In this document: in pieces, positions 8,145 to 13,775 of the stretch
Layout of the letters: each line of letters begins with the position of its first letter
Position numbering within the stretch: position 1 is the first letter of the stretch
NCBI GenBank assembly: GCA_017617145.1
Contig: JAFZWX010000105.1
Span: forward strand, 1-13,775
Length of the DNA: 13,775 bases
DNA from: Treponema sp.
GTDB lineage: Bacteria; Spirochaetota; Spirochaetia; Treponematales; Treponemataceae
Direction of reading: 5' to 3'
Notes under the pieces: model-generated
Told to the model about the DNA's origin: nothing
The model's database searches: none
Seen by the model: only the letters and a program-made list of their open reading frames with translations
Program-made: the position numbers and the translations under genes

Positions 8145-9749
8145 AGTAATCTCACAAGGCTTTGGTCTTACATTCTTAACAAAAAAATCCAGGTCAAGAC
8201 TGTATTGTGAATCTATGTATTCCGGCGGGTAGGTGAGGCGGATTTTTTCTGATTTACCTGTAGCGGTTTTGCGAGAGATTGCACCATTAAAACGGATTAT
8301 GTCTGTGGCAGCTTTTTTGTAGCGGTCGAGGTGGCGCTGTTTGAAGGCCTCTGTCAAGAATTTAATCTGATTTTCTTCTATTAATTTGTGTTCACAGCAG
8401 CAAAGGTTAATTGAGTTCTTTTTTGCATAATCATAAAATGCCCTGAAAAACTCTGCAGGTTTTGTTTTAAGAAAGTGGCAGATTGTCATAAACCAAGGGA
8501 CTGCACGACCATCGTTATAAAAGTAGGTGCAGGCCTGGGCAAGTTCAAAAGCTTTTTGTTTGTCTGCAGGCGAAAACTTGTCTGTTTTAATAATGTTGTA
8601 GGGCGGAGTTTCTTCAAATGTTAATCCTAGTTCCTGCGCGCGGTCAAAAAGATCTGTACCAGGCAAAACCGAAAGACAAAAGATTTCAAGGTTATTTGGA
8701 TAAAGCGAGGATGCAAAATTAATTCCTTGGCAAAAGGATGCAAAAGTTTCTCCGGGAAGGCCATATATTAAATCAAGCCCAAAGGTAACTCCTTCCTGAT
8801 TTAAGATGCTTATATTTTTTACAAAGAGTTTTTTGTTGAAGGGTCGGTTTACTTTTCGCAATACATTTTCGTTTGCACTTTGAAGTCCTATCTGCAGGGC
8901 ACAGGGAATTTTTGTAAAAGCGTTTGCCAGCTGCCGGTCTATGAATTCTGCACGGGCTTCAAAATAGTAAAAGGTGTCTGGTGTTATGCGTGCAATTTTT
9001 TTGAGTAGCGAAAGTGCGCGTTCCTTGTTTGCATTGTAGGTTGGGTCCAGTACGAAAACCTGAGGCACTTTTTTCTTTGCAAAAAACTCAAGTTCCTTGT
9101 CTATGCGCTCTTGTGGAAAAAGCCGTACAGTTTTTTCACCCTTTGATTCATAGCAGTAAGAGCATTTGAAAGGGCAGCCACGTGCAAGCTCCCAAAGTGC
9201 GCCACCAAATTCTGCAGGGTCAATTGTGCCGTCAAGGTATGGGCTGTGAAGAAGACTTAAATCTGTGATGGTGGAAGAGTTTTGCGGGGACTTCTGCGGG
9301 GTAGCGTCACTCGTTTTATTAAAAATGATTTTTTCAATCAGGCGCGGAACTTTAATTTCGCCTTCGCCTGTTACTGTGTAGTCAAAGCTTTTTTCAAAAA
9401 CTTCCGGATGAGCAGTAATTTCAGGCCCACCCGCAATTATAATTATGCCCTTTTTGCGCAAGATTCCGGCACATAATTCAAATATAGTCCGGTTCCACAC
9501 AAAAACAGACATGCAGACAATCTGCGGCGTTTCTTTCAGCAACTTTGAAGCCAGCAACTCCGCCTTTGCTTCATCATTCTTGAGCTTTTGAATATCCTCA
9601 TCCTCGCGACTAAAAGAAATCAGTTTTACAGAGCATTCCTTTTCCACCGGAGGATAATGTTTTATAGCCGATGCAACGCAAGCCGCCCCAAGCGGTAAAG
9701 CCTGAGGCGATTTTTCAACTAAAAGCGTGGTGCAGATTATTCTAGTCAT
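8139..9749 (-). CDS. B12-binding-type radical SAM protein, function unknown
   Basis: 536-aa radical SAM enzyme. The N-terminal cobalamin-binding-like domain (about 1-140) has PLGAACVASAIK, the VCMSVFVWN strand and IIIIAGGPEITAHPE, but I see no DxHxxG cobalt-ligating motif, so B12 binding is uncertain. The radical SAM core has the [4Fe-4S] motif CPFKCSYCYE (C192, C196, C199), a GLQSANENVLRKVNR segment and GLDLIYGLPGET. The C-terminal 140 residues resemble the accessory region of DUF4080-type proteins, with moderate certainty at best. Start ATG 9749 is preferred to TTG 9785, because the TTG would lie within the -35 box and dyad of the shared promoter. There is no Shine-Dalgarno; the -10 box ends 7 nt before the ATG. 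Its tail overlaps the rhomboid-like gene. The substrate cannot be told; proteins of this class often do methylations or rearrangements. Confidence 0.88.
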   Translation of the reverse strand: MTRIICTTLLVEKSPQALPLGAACVASAIKHYPPVEKECSVKLISFSREDEDIQKLKNDEAKAELLASKLLKETPQIVCMSVFVWNRTIFELCAGILRKKGIIIIAGGPEITAHPEVFEKSFDYTVTGEGEIKVPRLIEKIIFNKTSDATPQKSPQNSSTITDLSLLHSPYLDGTIDPAEFGGALWELARGCPFKCSYCYESKGEKTVRLFPQERIDKELEFFAKKKVPQVFVLDPTYNANKERALSLLKKIARITPDTFYYFEARAEFIDRQLANAFTKIPCALQIGLQSANENVLRKVNRPFNKKLFVKNISILNQEGVTFGLDLIYGLPGETFASFCQGINFASSLYPNNLEIFCLSVLPGTDLFDRAQELGLTFEETPPYNIIKTDKFSPADKQKAFELAQACTYFYNDGRAVPWFMTICHFLKTKPAEFFRAFYDYAKKNSINLCCCEHKLIEENQIKFLTEAFKQRHLDRYKKAATDIIRFNGAISRKTATGKSEKIRLTYPPEYIDSQYSLDLDFFVKNVRPKPCEITL

Positions 9750-9756
9750 CAGAATA

Positions 9757-9785
9757 ACTATAATGAAAACTTGAAGGATGTTCAA
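9757..9785 (-). promoter_or_regulatory. candidate sigma-70 promoter for the radical SAM gene
   Basis: On the minus strand TTGAAC (9780-9785), a 17-base spacer and TATAGT (9757-9762). Seven bases separate the -10 box from the ATG at 9749, predicting a leaderless or nearly leaderless transcript, in keeping with the missing Shine-Dalgarno. Confidence 0.6.
9771..9785. promoter_or_regulatory. possible operator: TTGAA-N5-TTCAA dyad between the divergent promoters
   Basis: Perfect 5-bp inverted repeat with a 5-bp spacer, centred at 9778, covering the -35 boxes of both divergent promoters. The two -10 boxes lie at equal distance on either side. Toxin-antitoxin operons are commonly autorepressed through a palindrome at the promoter, so the antitoxin or its complex is the natural candidate ligand (inference). 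Confidence 0.45.
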
Positions 9786-9799
9786 AGGTGTGTTATAGT
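9771..9799 (+). promoter_or_regulatory. candidate sigma-70 promoter for the toxin-antitoxin operon
   Basis: TTGAAG (9771-9776), a 17-base spacer and TATAGT (9794-9799) on the plus strand. The expected start near 9806 gives a leader of only about 14 nt that contains the GGAGG (9808-9812) ribosome-binding site, 7 nt before the antitoxin ATG. It interleaves with the divergent promoter of the radical SAM gene. Confidence 0.6.
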
Positions 9800-9819
9800 T
9801 TTCTTATGGAGGAATAAAA

Positions 9820-10086
9820 ATGATAGTTGTTTCATATGATGATTTTTCAGAGAATATGAATAAATATTTGGCTCAAGCCTCATCATTTGGTTTAAAAATT
9901 CTTCCTCAAAAAAAAGAAAAAAGAAAGTTCTTCAATATCCGAGGATTTTCAAAAACAAAATCACAGCCTGTCGTAAGTGAGCGACTTGAAGCTCTAAAAT
10001 CTATTCAGGGCGTATTAAAAGATTGTGAGCCTATAACAATATCTGAAATTCGTGAACAAAGATTGTCGGAGAGATTCGGATTGTGA
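9820..10086 (+). CDS. Phd/YefM-like type II antitoxin
   Basis: Small protein of 88 aa placed directly before a PIN-domain toxin gene. The N-terminus MIVVSYDDFSENMNKYLAQAS resembles the DNA-binding start of Phd/YefM antitoxins (V-S-x-x-F-x-x-N-x-x-x-Y-L). A very basic stretch (about 30-45, rich in Lys/Arg) follows, and the acidic/mixed C-terminal helix ITISEIREQRLSERF would be the toxin-wrapping part. Its expected job is to bind and block the PIN nuclease and to repress the operon at the dyad upstream. It has a strong GGAGG ribosome-binding site, unlike most genes in this window, which fits the need for antitoxin excess. Its TGA overlaps the toxin GTG. The role is called mainly from position and the N-terminal pattern; sequence similarity is modest. 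Confidence 0.75.
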   Translation: MIVVSYDDFSENMNKYLAQASSFGLKILPQKKEKRKFFNIRGFSKTKSQPVVSERLEALKSIQGVLKDCEPITISEIREQRLSERFGL

Positions 10087-10496
10087 TTGTTTTTATAGAT
10101 ACAAATCTTATTCTTGATGTAATGCTGGAAAACTCTGTTTTTTATGAAGAATCATATGCAGTCCTTGAATATTGTGATAAAGGATATGATTTTTATATTT
10201 CTGCAGCCTCTTGTACTGATATTTATTACATTGTAAAACGTGCAACTCATGATGCTGATGTAGCAAAACAAATAATGAACAATCTTCTAAAAACTGTTTA
10301 TGTCGCTGGTGTAGATGAGATGTGCATACGAAGAGCTTTAGATTTTGAATGGAATGATTTTGAAGATTCAGTACAGCACGAAGTTGCACAACAAATAAAG
10401 GCTGATTGTATCGTTACAAGAAATGTATCAGATTTTAAAAATTCTTCTGTAAGGGTTATGACACCTGCTGAATTTTTAAAGTTTGTGGAATCATAA
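10083..10496 (+). CDS. PIN-domain ribonuclease toxin (VapC-like)
   Basis: 137-aa PIN-domain protein, expected to be a Mg2+-dependent endoribonuclease held in check by the preceding antitoxin. The acidic active-site positions are visible: D6 in FIDTNLILD, D46 in CTDIYYIVK, D95 in NDFEDSVQ and D117 in VTRNVSDF. The IDTN start and DFEDSVQ...DCIVTRNVSDF end place it in the PIN_3-like group common in bacterial toxin-antitoxin loci. The start is GTG, overlapping the antitoxin stop as GTGA, which couples its translation to that of the antitoxin; a GGAGAG lies about 10-15 nt upstream. All catalytic residues appear intact, so the toxin is probably functional. It converges on serA, about 96 nt away. 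Confidence 0.9.
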   Translation: MIVFIDTNLILDVMLENSVFYEESYAVLEYCDKGYDFYISAASCTDIYYIVKRATHDADVAKQIMNNLLKTVYVAGVDEMCIRRALDFEWNDFEDSVQHEVAQQIKADCIVTRNVSDFKNSSVRVMTPAEFLKFVES

Positions 10497-10515
10497 ATTA
10501 TAGAAAAATATCAAT

Positions 10516-10543
10516 AAAAAAAGCAGAGCCCGAAGACTCTGCT
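10516..10543 (-). terminator. rho-independent terminator of serA
   Basis: A perfect 7-bp stem AGCAGAG/CTCTGCT (10522-10528 with 10537-10543) and an 8-base loop, followed in the minus-strand direction by a run of U (10521 down to 10516). It lies about 50 nt past the serA stop. In the plus direction no T-run follows the stem, so I do not call it a terminator for the toxin operon. Confidence 0.85.
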
Positions 10544-10548
10544 ACTTA

Positions 10549-10583
10549 GTCATTGCGAGGAGCGGAGAGACGCGGCAATCCGC
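10549..10583. repeat. short dispersed palindromic repeat (CATTGCGAGG...GCAATCC type)
   Basis: GC-rich 35-base segment with ATTGC/GCAAT ends lying in the 3' untranslated region of serA, between its stop and terminator. The pattern CATTGCGAGGAGCG, an 8-10 base variable part, then GCAATCC is one I know as a dispersed intergenic repeat in many unrelated bacterial genomes. Only one copy is in this window, so its dispersed nature here is from memory of the motif, not shown by the sequence. Confidence 0.55.
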
Positions 10584-10592
10584 TCTATATTT

Positions 10593-11771
10593 TTATGCAA
10601 AAATTGGTCTAACTCTATTTACTGTATCGCAGGCCTTGAGCTTTTCGATGATGTCGTCTGTAACTACACCGTCAACGTCTATGATGTTGTAGGCAACGTC
10701 GCCGCGGGCCTGGTTGATGAAGCTGGCAATATTGAGCTTTGCTTCACCAAGAATAGTTGTGAATTTAGAAATTGTGTCAGGAATATTCTTGTGGCTGATA
10801 CAAAGACGAGTTCCACCGGCTGGAATAGGGTTGTCTGTAACTGTTTTTGGGAAGTTTACAGAGTTTACGATATTTCCTTTTTCGAGGAAGTCCTTAAGCT
10901 GTGCAGCGGCCATAACAGCACAGTTGTCTTCTGCTTCTGGAGTAGAAGCTCCAAGATGAGGCATACAAACAACCTTTGGATGGTTTAGCAATTCTTCTGC
11001 AGCAAAGTCTGTAATAAGGCAGTTTACTTTTCCTGAATCGAGGGCTGCAATAATGTCTGCGTTGTTTACAAGACCACCACGTGCAATGTTGATAATGCGA
11101 ACTCCGTCCTTCATATTCTTGATGGCAGCAGCGTTGATCATGCCCTTTGTATCGTTTGTCTGTGGTACGTGAATTGTAATGTAATCGCACTTTGCATAAA
11201 GGCTGTCCAAAGTTTCTGCAATCTTAACTTTTTTATCAAGCTTCAAAGCAGAGTTTACAGAAAGGAAGGGGTCATAACCAATTACTTCCATACCAAAGTG
11301 AAGTGCAAGGTTAGCAACCATATCACCAATGGCACCAAGACCAATTACACCAAGTGTTTTTCCCATAAGTTCTGGACCAACAAACTGGCTCTTTCCTTTT
11401 TCTGCAAGGTCTGGAATTTCGTCACCTTTTCCGGCAAGTCCTTTTACCCATTTATTAGCTTCAATTACAGGGCGGCTAGAAAGAAGAAGTGCAAGCATAA
11501 CAAGCTCTTTTACAGCGTTAGCATTTGCACCTGGAGTATTGAATACAACAACTCCTTTTTCTGTAAGAGCAGGGATTGGAATATTGTTAGTACCAGCACC
11601 AGCACGTGCAACAGCCTTTACATTGTCAGAAAGCTGCATTTCATGCATATCTGCAGAACGTACCAGAATAGCATCCGGGTTATTGATGTCTGTAGCAATT
11701 TCATAGTTATCGCGGTCTAACTGGTTTAAGCCAACAGTCGCTATTTTGTTTAATGTTTGAATTTTGAACAT
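10593..11771 (-). CDS. serA: D-3-phosphoglycerate dehydrogenase (SerA)
   Basis: Oxidises 3-phosphoglycerate to 3-phosphohydroxypyruvate with NAD+, the first committed step of serine synthesis. The 392 aa match the short form: substrate and nucleotide-binding domains followed directly by an ACT domain (about 320-392) that could bind serine, with no extra intervening domain. The NAD+ motif GLGAIG is at 144-149, with D167 about 18 residues later. Catalytic R231 in NIARGG, an acidic residue at E259/E260 and H272 in MPHLGAST are present. Start ATG 11771 has a clear AAGGAG about 8 nt upstream. The open frame continues upstream through the repeat element as far as 11915, but that extension has no SerA similarity. 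It lies downstream of serC with element A between them and ends in a terminator. Partner: the SerC product upstream. Confidence 0.96.
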   Translation of the reverse strand: MFKIQTLNKIATVGLNQLDRDNYEIATDINNPDAILVRSADMHEMQLSDNVKAVARAGAGTNNIPIPALTEKGVVVFNTPGANANAVKELVMLALLLSSRPVIEANKWVKGLAGKGDEIPDLAEKGKSQFVGPELMGKTLGVIGLGAIGDMVANLALHFGMEVIGYDPFLSVNSALKLDKKVKIAETLDSLYAKCDYITIHVPQTNDTKGMINAAAIKNMKDGVRIINIARGGLVNNADIIAALDSGKVNCLITDFAAEELLNHPKVVCMPHLGASTPEAEDNCAVMAAAQLKDFLEKGNIVNSVNFPKTVTDNPIPAGGTRLCISHKNIPDTISKFTTILGEAKLNIASFINQARGDVAYNIIDVDGVVTDDIIEKLKACDTVNRVRPIFA

Positions 11772-11788
11772 AATGTATCTCCTTTTGA

Positions 11789-11958
11789 TAGTTAATAGTG
11801 ATATAGTACATAGTAAATAGTAGCCGGGCGTTGCGGGGCGGCGTTTGAGCTCCGCAGAGGGGGTAGTGTAAGACCGCGTCGCGGGCTGGAACGAGGGGGA
11901 GACTTCCCCCCACACTATTAACTGTTTTACTATTAACTATTTTACTATTAACTATTTA
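11789..11958 (-). repeat. repeat element A (about 170 bp, MITE-like) between serC and serA
   Basis: AT-rich ends made of TAGTTAATAGT-like units enclose a GC-rich core (about 11821-11913). The outer ends are inverted relative to each other: GTTAATAGTG at 11791 against CACTATTAAC at 11913. The core holds a GGGGGA-GACT-TCCCCC hairpin at 11895-11910, a CCGC-GTC-GCGG hairpin at 11874-11884 and a TGCGG/CCGCA pair (11832-11856). Read on the minus strand it aligns with element B in its first 45 bases or so and again at CTACCCCCTC and CCCGGCT; the middle differs. No transposase is encoded. Boundaries are approximate. Confidence 0.75.
11914..11958. repeat. three tandem 15-bp units at the edge of element A
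   Basis: Three head-to-tail copies of ACTATTAACTATTTT (11914-11928 with one change, 11929-11943 exact, 11944-11958 with the last base changed), ending directly at the serC stop codon. Read on the serC strand the units bring further stop codons just after the gene. Confidence 0.85.
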
Positions 11959-13125
11959 CTAATTCTCCTTAGCAAATCCCTTCATAAACTCAACAAGAGC
12001 TTTTACACCCTCAAGAGTCATAGCATTATAAATAGAAGCACGCATACCACCAACAAGTCTGTGTCCTTTAAGATTAACAAGACCAGCTGCAGCAGCTTCC
12101 TTTACAAATTTGTCGTTGATTTCCTTTTCTTTTGCAAGAGCGGCTTTTTCTGCATCAGTGCGGTCTGCTTCATCTTTTTTACCGGCAGCAGCTGTTTCTG
12201 CTGTTGAGTATTTTGTAAGGAAAGGAACGTTCATAAGTGAGCGGCTTCCAATCTCTGTAGTTGCATGATAGAAATCAGATGAATCAAGATAGTTGTAAAG
12301 GTAATCAGCCTTTTCCTTGTTGCGCTTGAGCATGCCTTCTGCACCGCCATTCTTTTCAATCCAATGCAAAACCTTGTCCAGAACGTAGATTGTATAGCAA
12401 GGTGGAGTATTGTACATAGAACCGTTATCTGCATGTGTTTTGTAAGCAAGCATTGTTGGAGTTCCAGGCAAGCAGTTTTCTGGTTCAGGAATCAAGTCTT
12501 CGCGGATAATTACAAGAGTAACACCTGCAGGAGCCAGGTTCTTCTGAGCACCAGCGAACAACAAACCAAACTTTGAAACATCAAGTGGTTCACTCAAAAC
12601 ACAAGATGAAATATCTGCAACAAGCGGAATGTTACCTGTATCTGGAATATATTCGTAGTGAGTTCCCATGATTGTGTTGTTAAAGCAGATATAAGCGTAA
12701 TCATAATCGCCTTCAATCTTTTCAACCTTTGGAATATATGAATAGTTCTTGTCTTTAGAAGAAGAAATTACATCAACTGCAATACCAAGCTTTTTAGCTT
12801 CGGCAGCGGCTTTCTTTGCCCAAACACCAGTTTCGATGTAAGCAGCTTTTTTATTTTTAATACCAAGGTTTTCTGCGACCATGGCAAACTGAGTGGAACC
12901 TCCGCCCTGAACAAAAAGTACCTTGTAATTATCCGGTACATTCATGAGCTTACGAACCATTGCTTCTGCATCCTGAATGATAGGTTCATAGTTCTTAGAA
13001 CGATGGCTCATTTCCATAACTGACTGACCGCTTCCCTGATAATCAAGCATTTCAGCAGCACATTCTTTCAAAACATCTTCCGGCAGGCAGCTTGGTCCTG
13101 CACTAAAATTGTACACTCTTGCCAT
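11959..13125 (-). CDS. serC: phosphoserine aminotransferase (SerC)
   Basis: PLP-dependent enzyme converting 3-phosphohydroxypyruvate and glutamate to phosphoserine and 2-oxoglutarate, the second step of serine synthesis; it also serves pyridoxal phosphate synthesis in some bacteria. The N-terminal YNFSAGPSCLPEDVL, the HRSK motif (41-44), GGGSTQF, W102, NNTIMGT and the PLP lysine K195 in AGAQKNLAPAG are present, and the C-terminus has KGHRLVGGMRASIYNA. At 388 aa it is about 25-30 residues longer than usual: an Ala/Lys/Glu/Asp-rich insert at about 306-333 lies between NVPFLTKY and EINDKFVKEA. The start has GAGGT about 6 nt upstream, just after an A9 run. Its TAG stop abuts element A; element B lies upstream. 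It is likely cotranscribed with serA, though a 187-nt gap separates them. Confidence 0.96.
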   Translation of the reverse strand: MARVYNFSAGPSCLPEDVLKECAAEMLDYQGSGQSVMEMSHRSKNYEPIIQDAEAMVRKLMNVPDNYKVLFVQGGGSTQFAMVAENLGIKNKKAAYIETGVWAKKAAAEAKKLGIAVDVISSSKDKNYSYIPKVEKIEGDYDYAYICFNNTIMGTHYEYIPDTGNIPLVADISSCVLSEPLDVSKFGLLFAGAQKNLAPAGVTLVIIREDLIPEPENCLPGTPTMLAYKTHADNGSMYNTPPCYTIYVLDKVLHWIEKNGGAEGMLKRNKEKADYLYNYLDSSDFYHATTEIGSRSLMNVPFLTKYSTAETAAAGKKDEADRTDAEKAALAKEKEINDKFVKEAAAAGLVNLKGHRLVGGMRASIYNAMTLEGVKALVEFMKGFAKEN

Positions 13126-13150
13126 AATCGACCTCTTTGTCTTTTTTTTT

Positions 13151-13320
13151 AGTAAACAGGTAATAGTACATAGTTAATAGTGTGGGGGAAGTCTCCCCCT
13201 CGTGTGCGAGTTTTCGAAGAAAACTCGGTAAGTTCGCGTAGCGAACGTCCTACCCCCTCGCCTAGGGGTTGCACCCCTAAAACCCGGCTTACTATTAACT
13301 AATTCACTATTCACTATTTA
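13151..13320 (+). repeat. repeat element B (about 170 bp, MITE-like) between rex and serC, inverted relative to element A
   Basis: Same architecture as element A but in opposite orientation. AT-rich ends (GTAATAGTACATAGTTAATAGTG left, ACTATTAACT and ACTATTTAC right) flank a GC-rich core. The core contains four successive hairpins: GGGGGA-AGTC-TCCCCC (13184-13199); a perfect 9-bp stem CGAGTTTTC with loop GAA (13207-13227); GTTCGC-GTA-GCGAAC (13232-13246); and TAGGGG-TTGCA-CCCCTA (13263-13279). A 32-base block (13172-13203) matches element A's minus strand with one extra G there. The right end runs into the rex stop codon. Boundaries are approximate. Confidence 0.75.
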
Positions 13321-13775
13321 CCGTTTAATAAATTCAACGCATTTAATATAGATAAATTCTCAACCTTCACATCCGACGGCACCTTTAATACGGCACGCGT
13401 CATATTCACAATTCCTTTGATTCCTGCACCAACAAGTTTGTCGGTAATGATTTGAGCGTCCTTTTCAGGGACTGCAAGAATTGCGAGAGTTATTTTTTCC
13501 TGCTTGATTACCCAGTTCATGTCGTGAGCAGGGTAGAGCGGAAAGTTTGAACGCAGGATTTCGACCCGGTTTACGTTGGAATCAAAACCTGCCTTAATTA
13601 CAAAGCTGCTGCCTTCTACAAGCGATTCATCCAGAAGAGCGGCTCCAAGTCGCCCAAGTCCAACTATGCAGACATTTGTAATCTGTTGTTCAAGAGCGAG
13701 TGCCTGGTTTATTGCCTTTTGCAAGTCAACCGTCTGGTACCCGTTTGAAACACCCTTGTTGTACCCAAGCAGCCA
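13314..13775 (-). CDS. rex: redox-sensing transcriptional repressor Rex, partial (N-terminus beyond window)
   Basis: C-terminal 153 residues of Rex, the repressor that binds DNA when NAD+ is high and releases it when NADH rises. The frame is open from the window edge, beginning WLLGYNKGVSNGYQTVDLQKAINQAL, which matches the link between the missing winged-helix DNA-binding domain and the Rossmann domain. The nucleotide motif NVCIVGLGRLGAALLDE (GLGRLG) follows. Then come AGFDSN, ITLAILAVPEKDAQIITDKLVGAGIKGIVNMTRAVLKVPSDVKVENL and a short C-terminal helix, all in the order seen in Rex. No internal start is needed; a TTG at 13724 is just a leucine codon in this frame. The TAG stop lies in the end of repeat element B, so the last residues may have been set by the element. 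It lies upstream of serC in the same direction; cotranscription is possible but unproven. Confidence 0.85.
   Translation of the reverse strand, partial: WLLGYNKGVSNGYQTVDLQKAINQALALEQQITNVCIVGLGRLGAALLDESLVEGSSFVIKAGFDSNVNRVEILRSNFPLYPAHDMNWVIKQEKITLAILAVPEKDAQIITDKLVGAGIKGIVNMTRAVLKVPSDVKVENLSILNALNLLNGK

Noticed and set aside
9750..9785. TTG start giving 12 more residues on the radical SAM protein
   Set aside because: The codon lies in the -35 box and dyad of the divergent promoter; the B12-type domain begins naturally at ATG 9749.
9806..9817. Mini-ORF ATG GAG GAA TAA at the predicted start of the toxin-antitoxin message
   Set aside because: It coincides with the GGAGG ribosome-binding site of the antitoxin and is most simply a by-product of it.
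10497..10548. Hairpin as a terminator for the toxin operon on the plus strand
   Set aside because: No T-run follows the stem in that direction; the U-run is on the serA side.
11169..11720. 183-codon plus-strand open frame opposite serA
   Set aside because: It is antisense to a certain gene, with no family resemblance or ribosome-binding site; a shadow frame. The same applies to the other plus-strand frames opposite clpA, the kinase and the regulator.
11772..11915. N-terminal extension of the serA reading frame to 11915
   Set aside because: It runs through repeat element A, shows no SerA similarity, and ATG 11771 has a clear AAGGAG ribosome-binding site.
13142..13150. Nine-base T run upstream of serC as a plus-strand terminator tail
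   Set aside because: No stem precedes it on the plus strand and no plus-strand gene ends there.
13207..13227. Strong hairpin in element B as a terminator between rex and serC
   Set aside because: The 9-bp stem is perfect but no U-run follows it in the minus direction; it is better described as part of the repeat core.

Overview
The window looks like a host-associated or rumen-type Treponema, or a close spirochaete relative. I infer this from the style of the encoded proteins, the moderately AT-rich DNA, the relaxed lipobox, the rex/serC/serA and clpS/clpA content and the YesM/YesN-type sugar sensing. No rRNA, tRNA or marker gene is present, so the assignment is an inference. Most genes are on the minus strand.

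Region 1 (1-7326, minus) is one tightly packed run. Read in its own direction it is clpS, clpA, a membrane-anchored sugar-binding sensor, a LytS/YesM-type histidine kinase, a YesN-type AraC response regulator and a XylF-like lipoprotein that leaves the window at base 1. Every junction is an overlap (8, about 29, 4, 8 and 4 nt). The last four genes resemble the XylFII-LytS-YesN arrangement, in which an anchored binding protein reports an extracytoplasmic sugar to a kinase and regulator controlling an ABC importer. ClpS/ClpA (N-degron adaptor and AAA+ unfoldase) at the head of the same probable transcript is the odd part.

Region 2 (7327-9819): a short divergent gap separates clpS from a plus-strand rhomboid-fold membrane protein that has lost the catalytic residues. 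It converges, with a 6-nt tail overlap, on a B12-binding-type radical SAM protein on the minus strand. That gene shares a strikingly two-fold symmetric divergent promoter with the next operon.

Region 3 (9820-10496, plus) is a two-gene toxin-antitoxin operon: a Phd/YefM-like antitoxin, then a PIN-domain (VapC-like) toxin with a GTGA overlap.

Region 4 (10516-13775, minus) holds rex (partial), serC and serA in transcription order, then a rho-independent terminator. Phosphoglycerate dehydrogenase and phosphoserine aminotransferase are the first two steps of serine synthesis; Rex is the NADH-sensing repressor. Each intergenic gap here holds a related repeat element of about 170 bp with TAGTTAATAGT-type ends and a GC-rich, hairpin-filled core. 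The two copies are in opposite orientation and flank serC. A third, unrelated short dispersed repeat (CATTGCGAGG...GCAATCC) lies in the 3' untranslated region of serA.

No stretch over 300 bases lacks a gene. I found no RNA genes, CRISPR arrays, transposases or phage genes.
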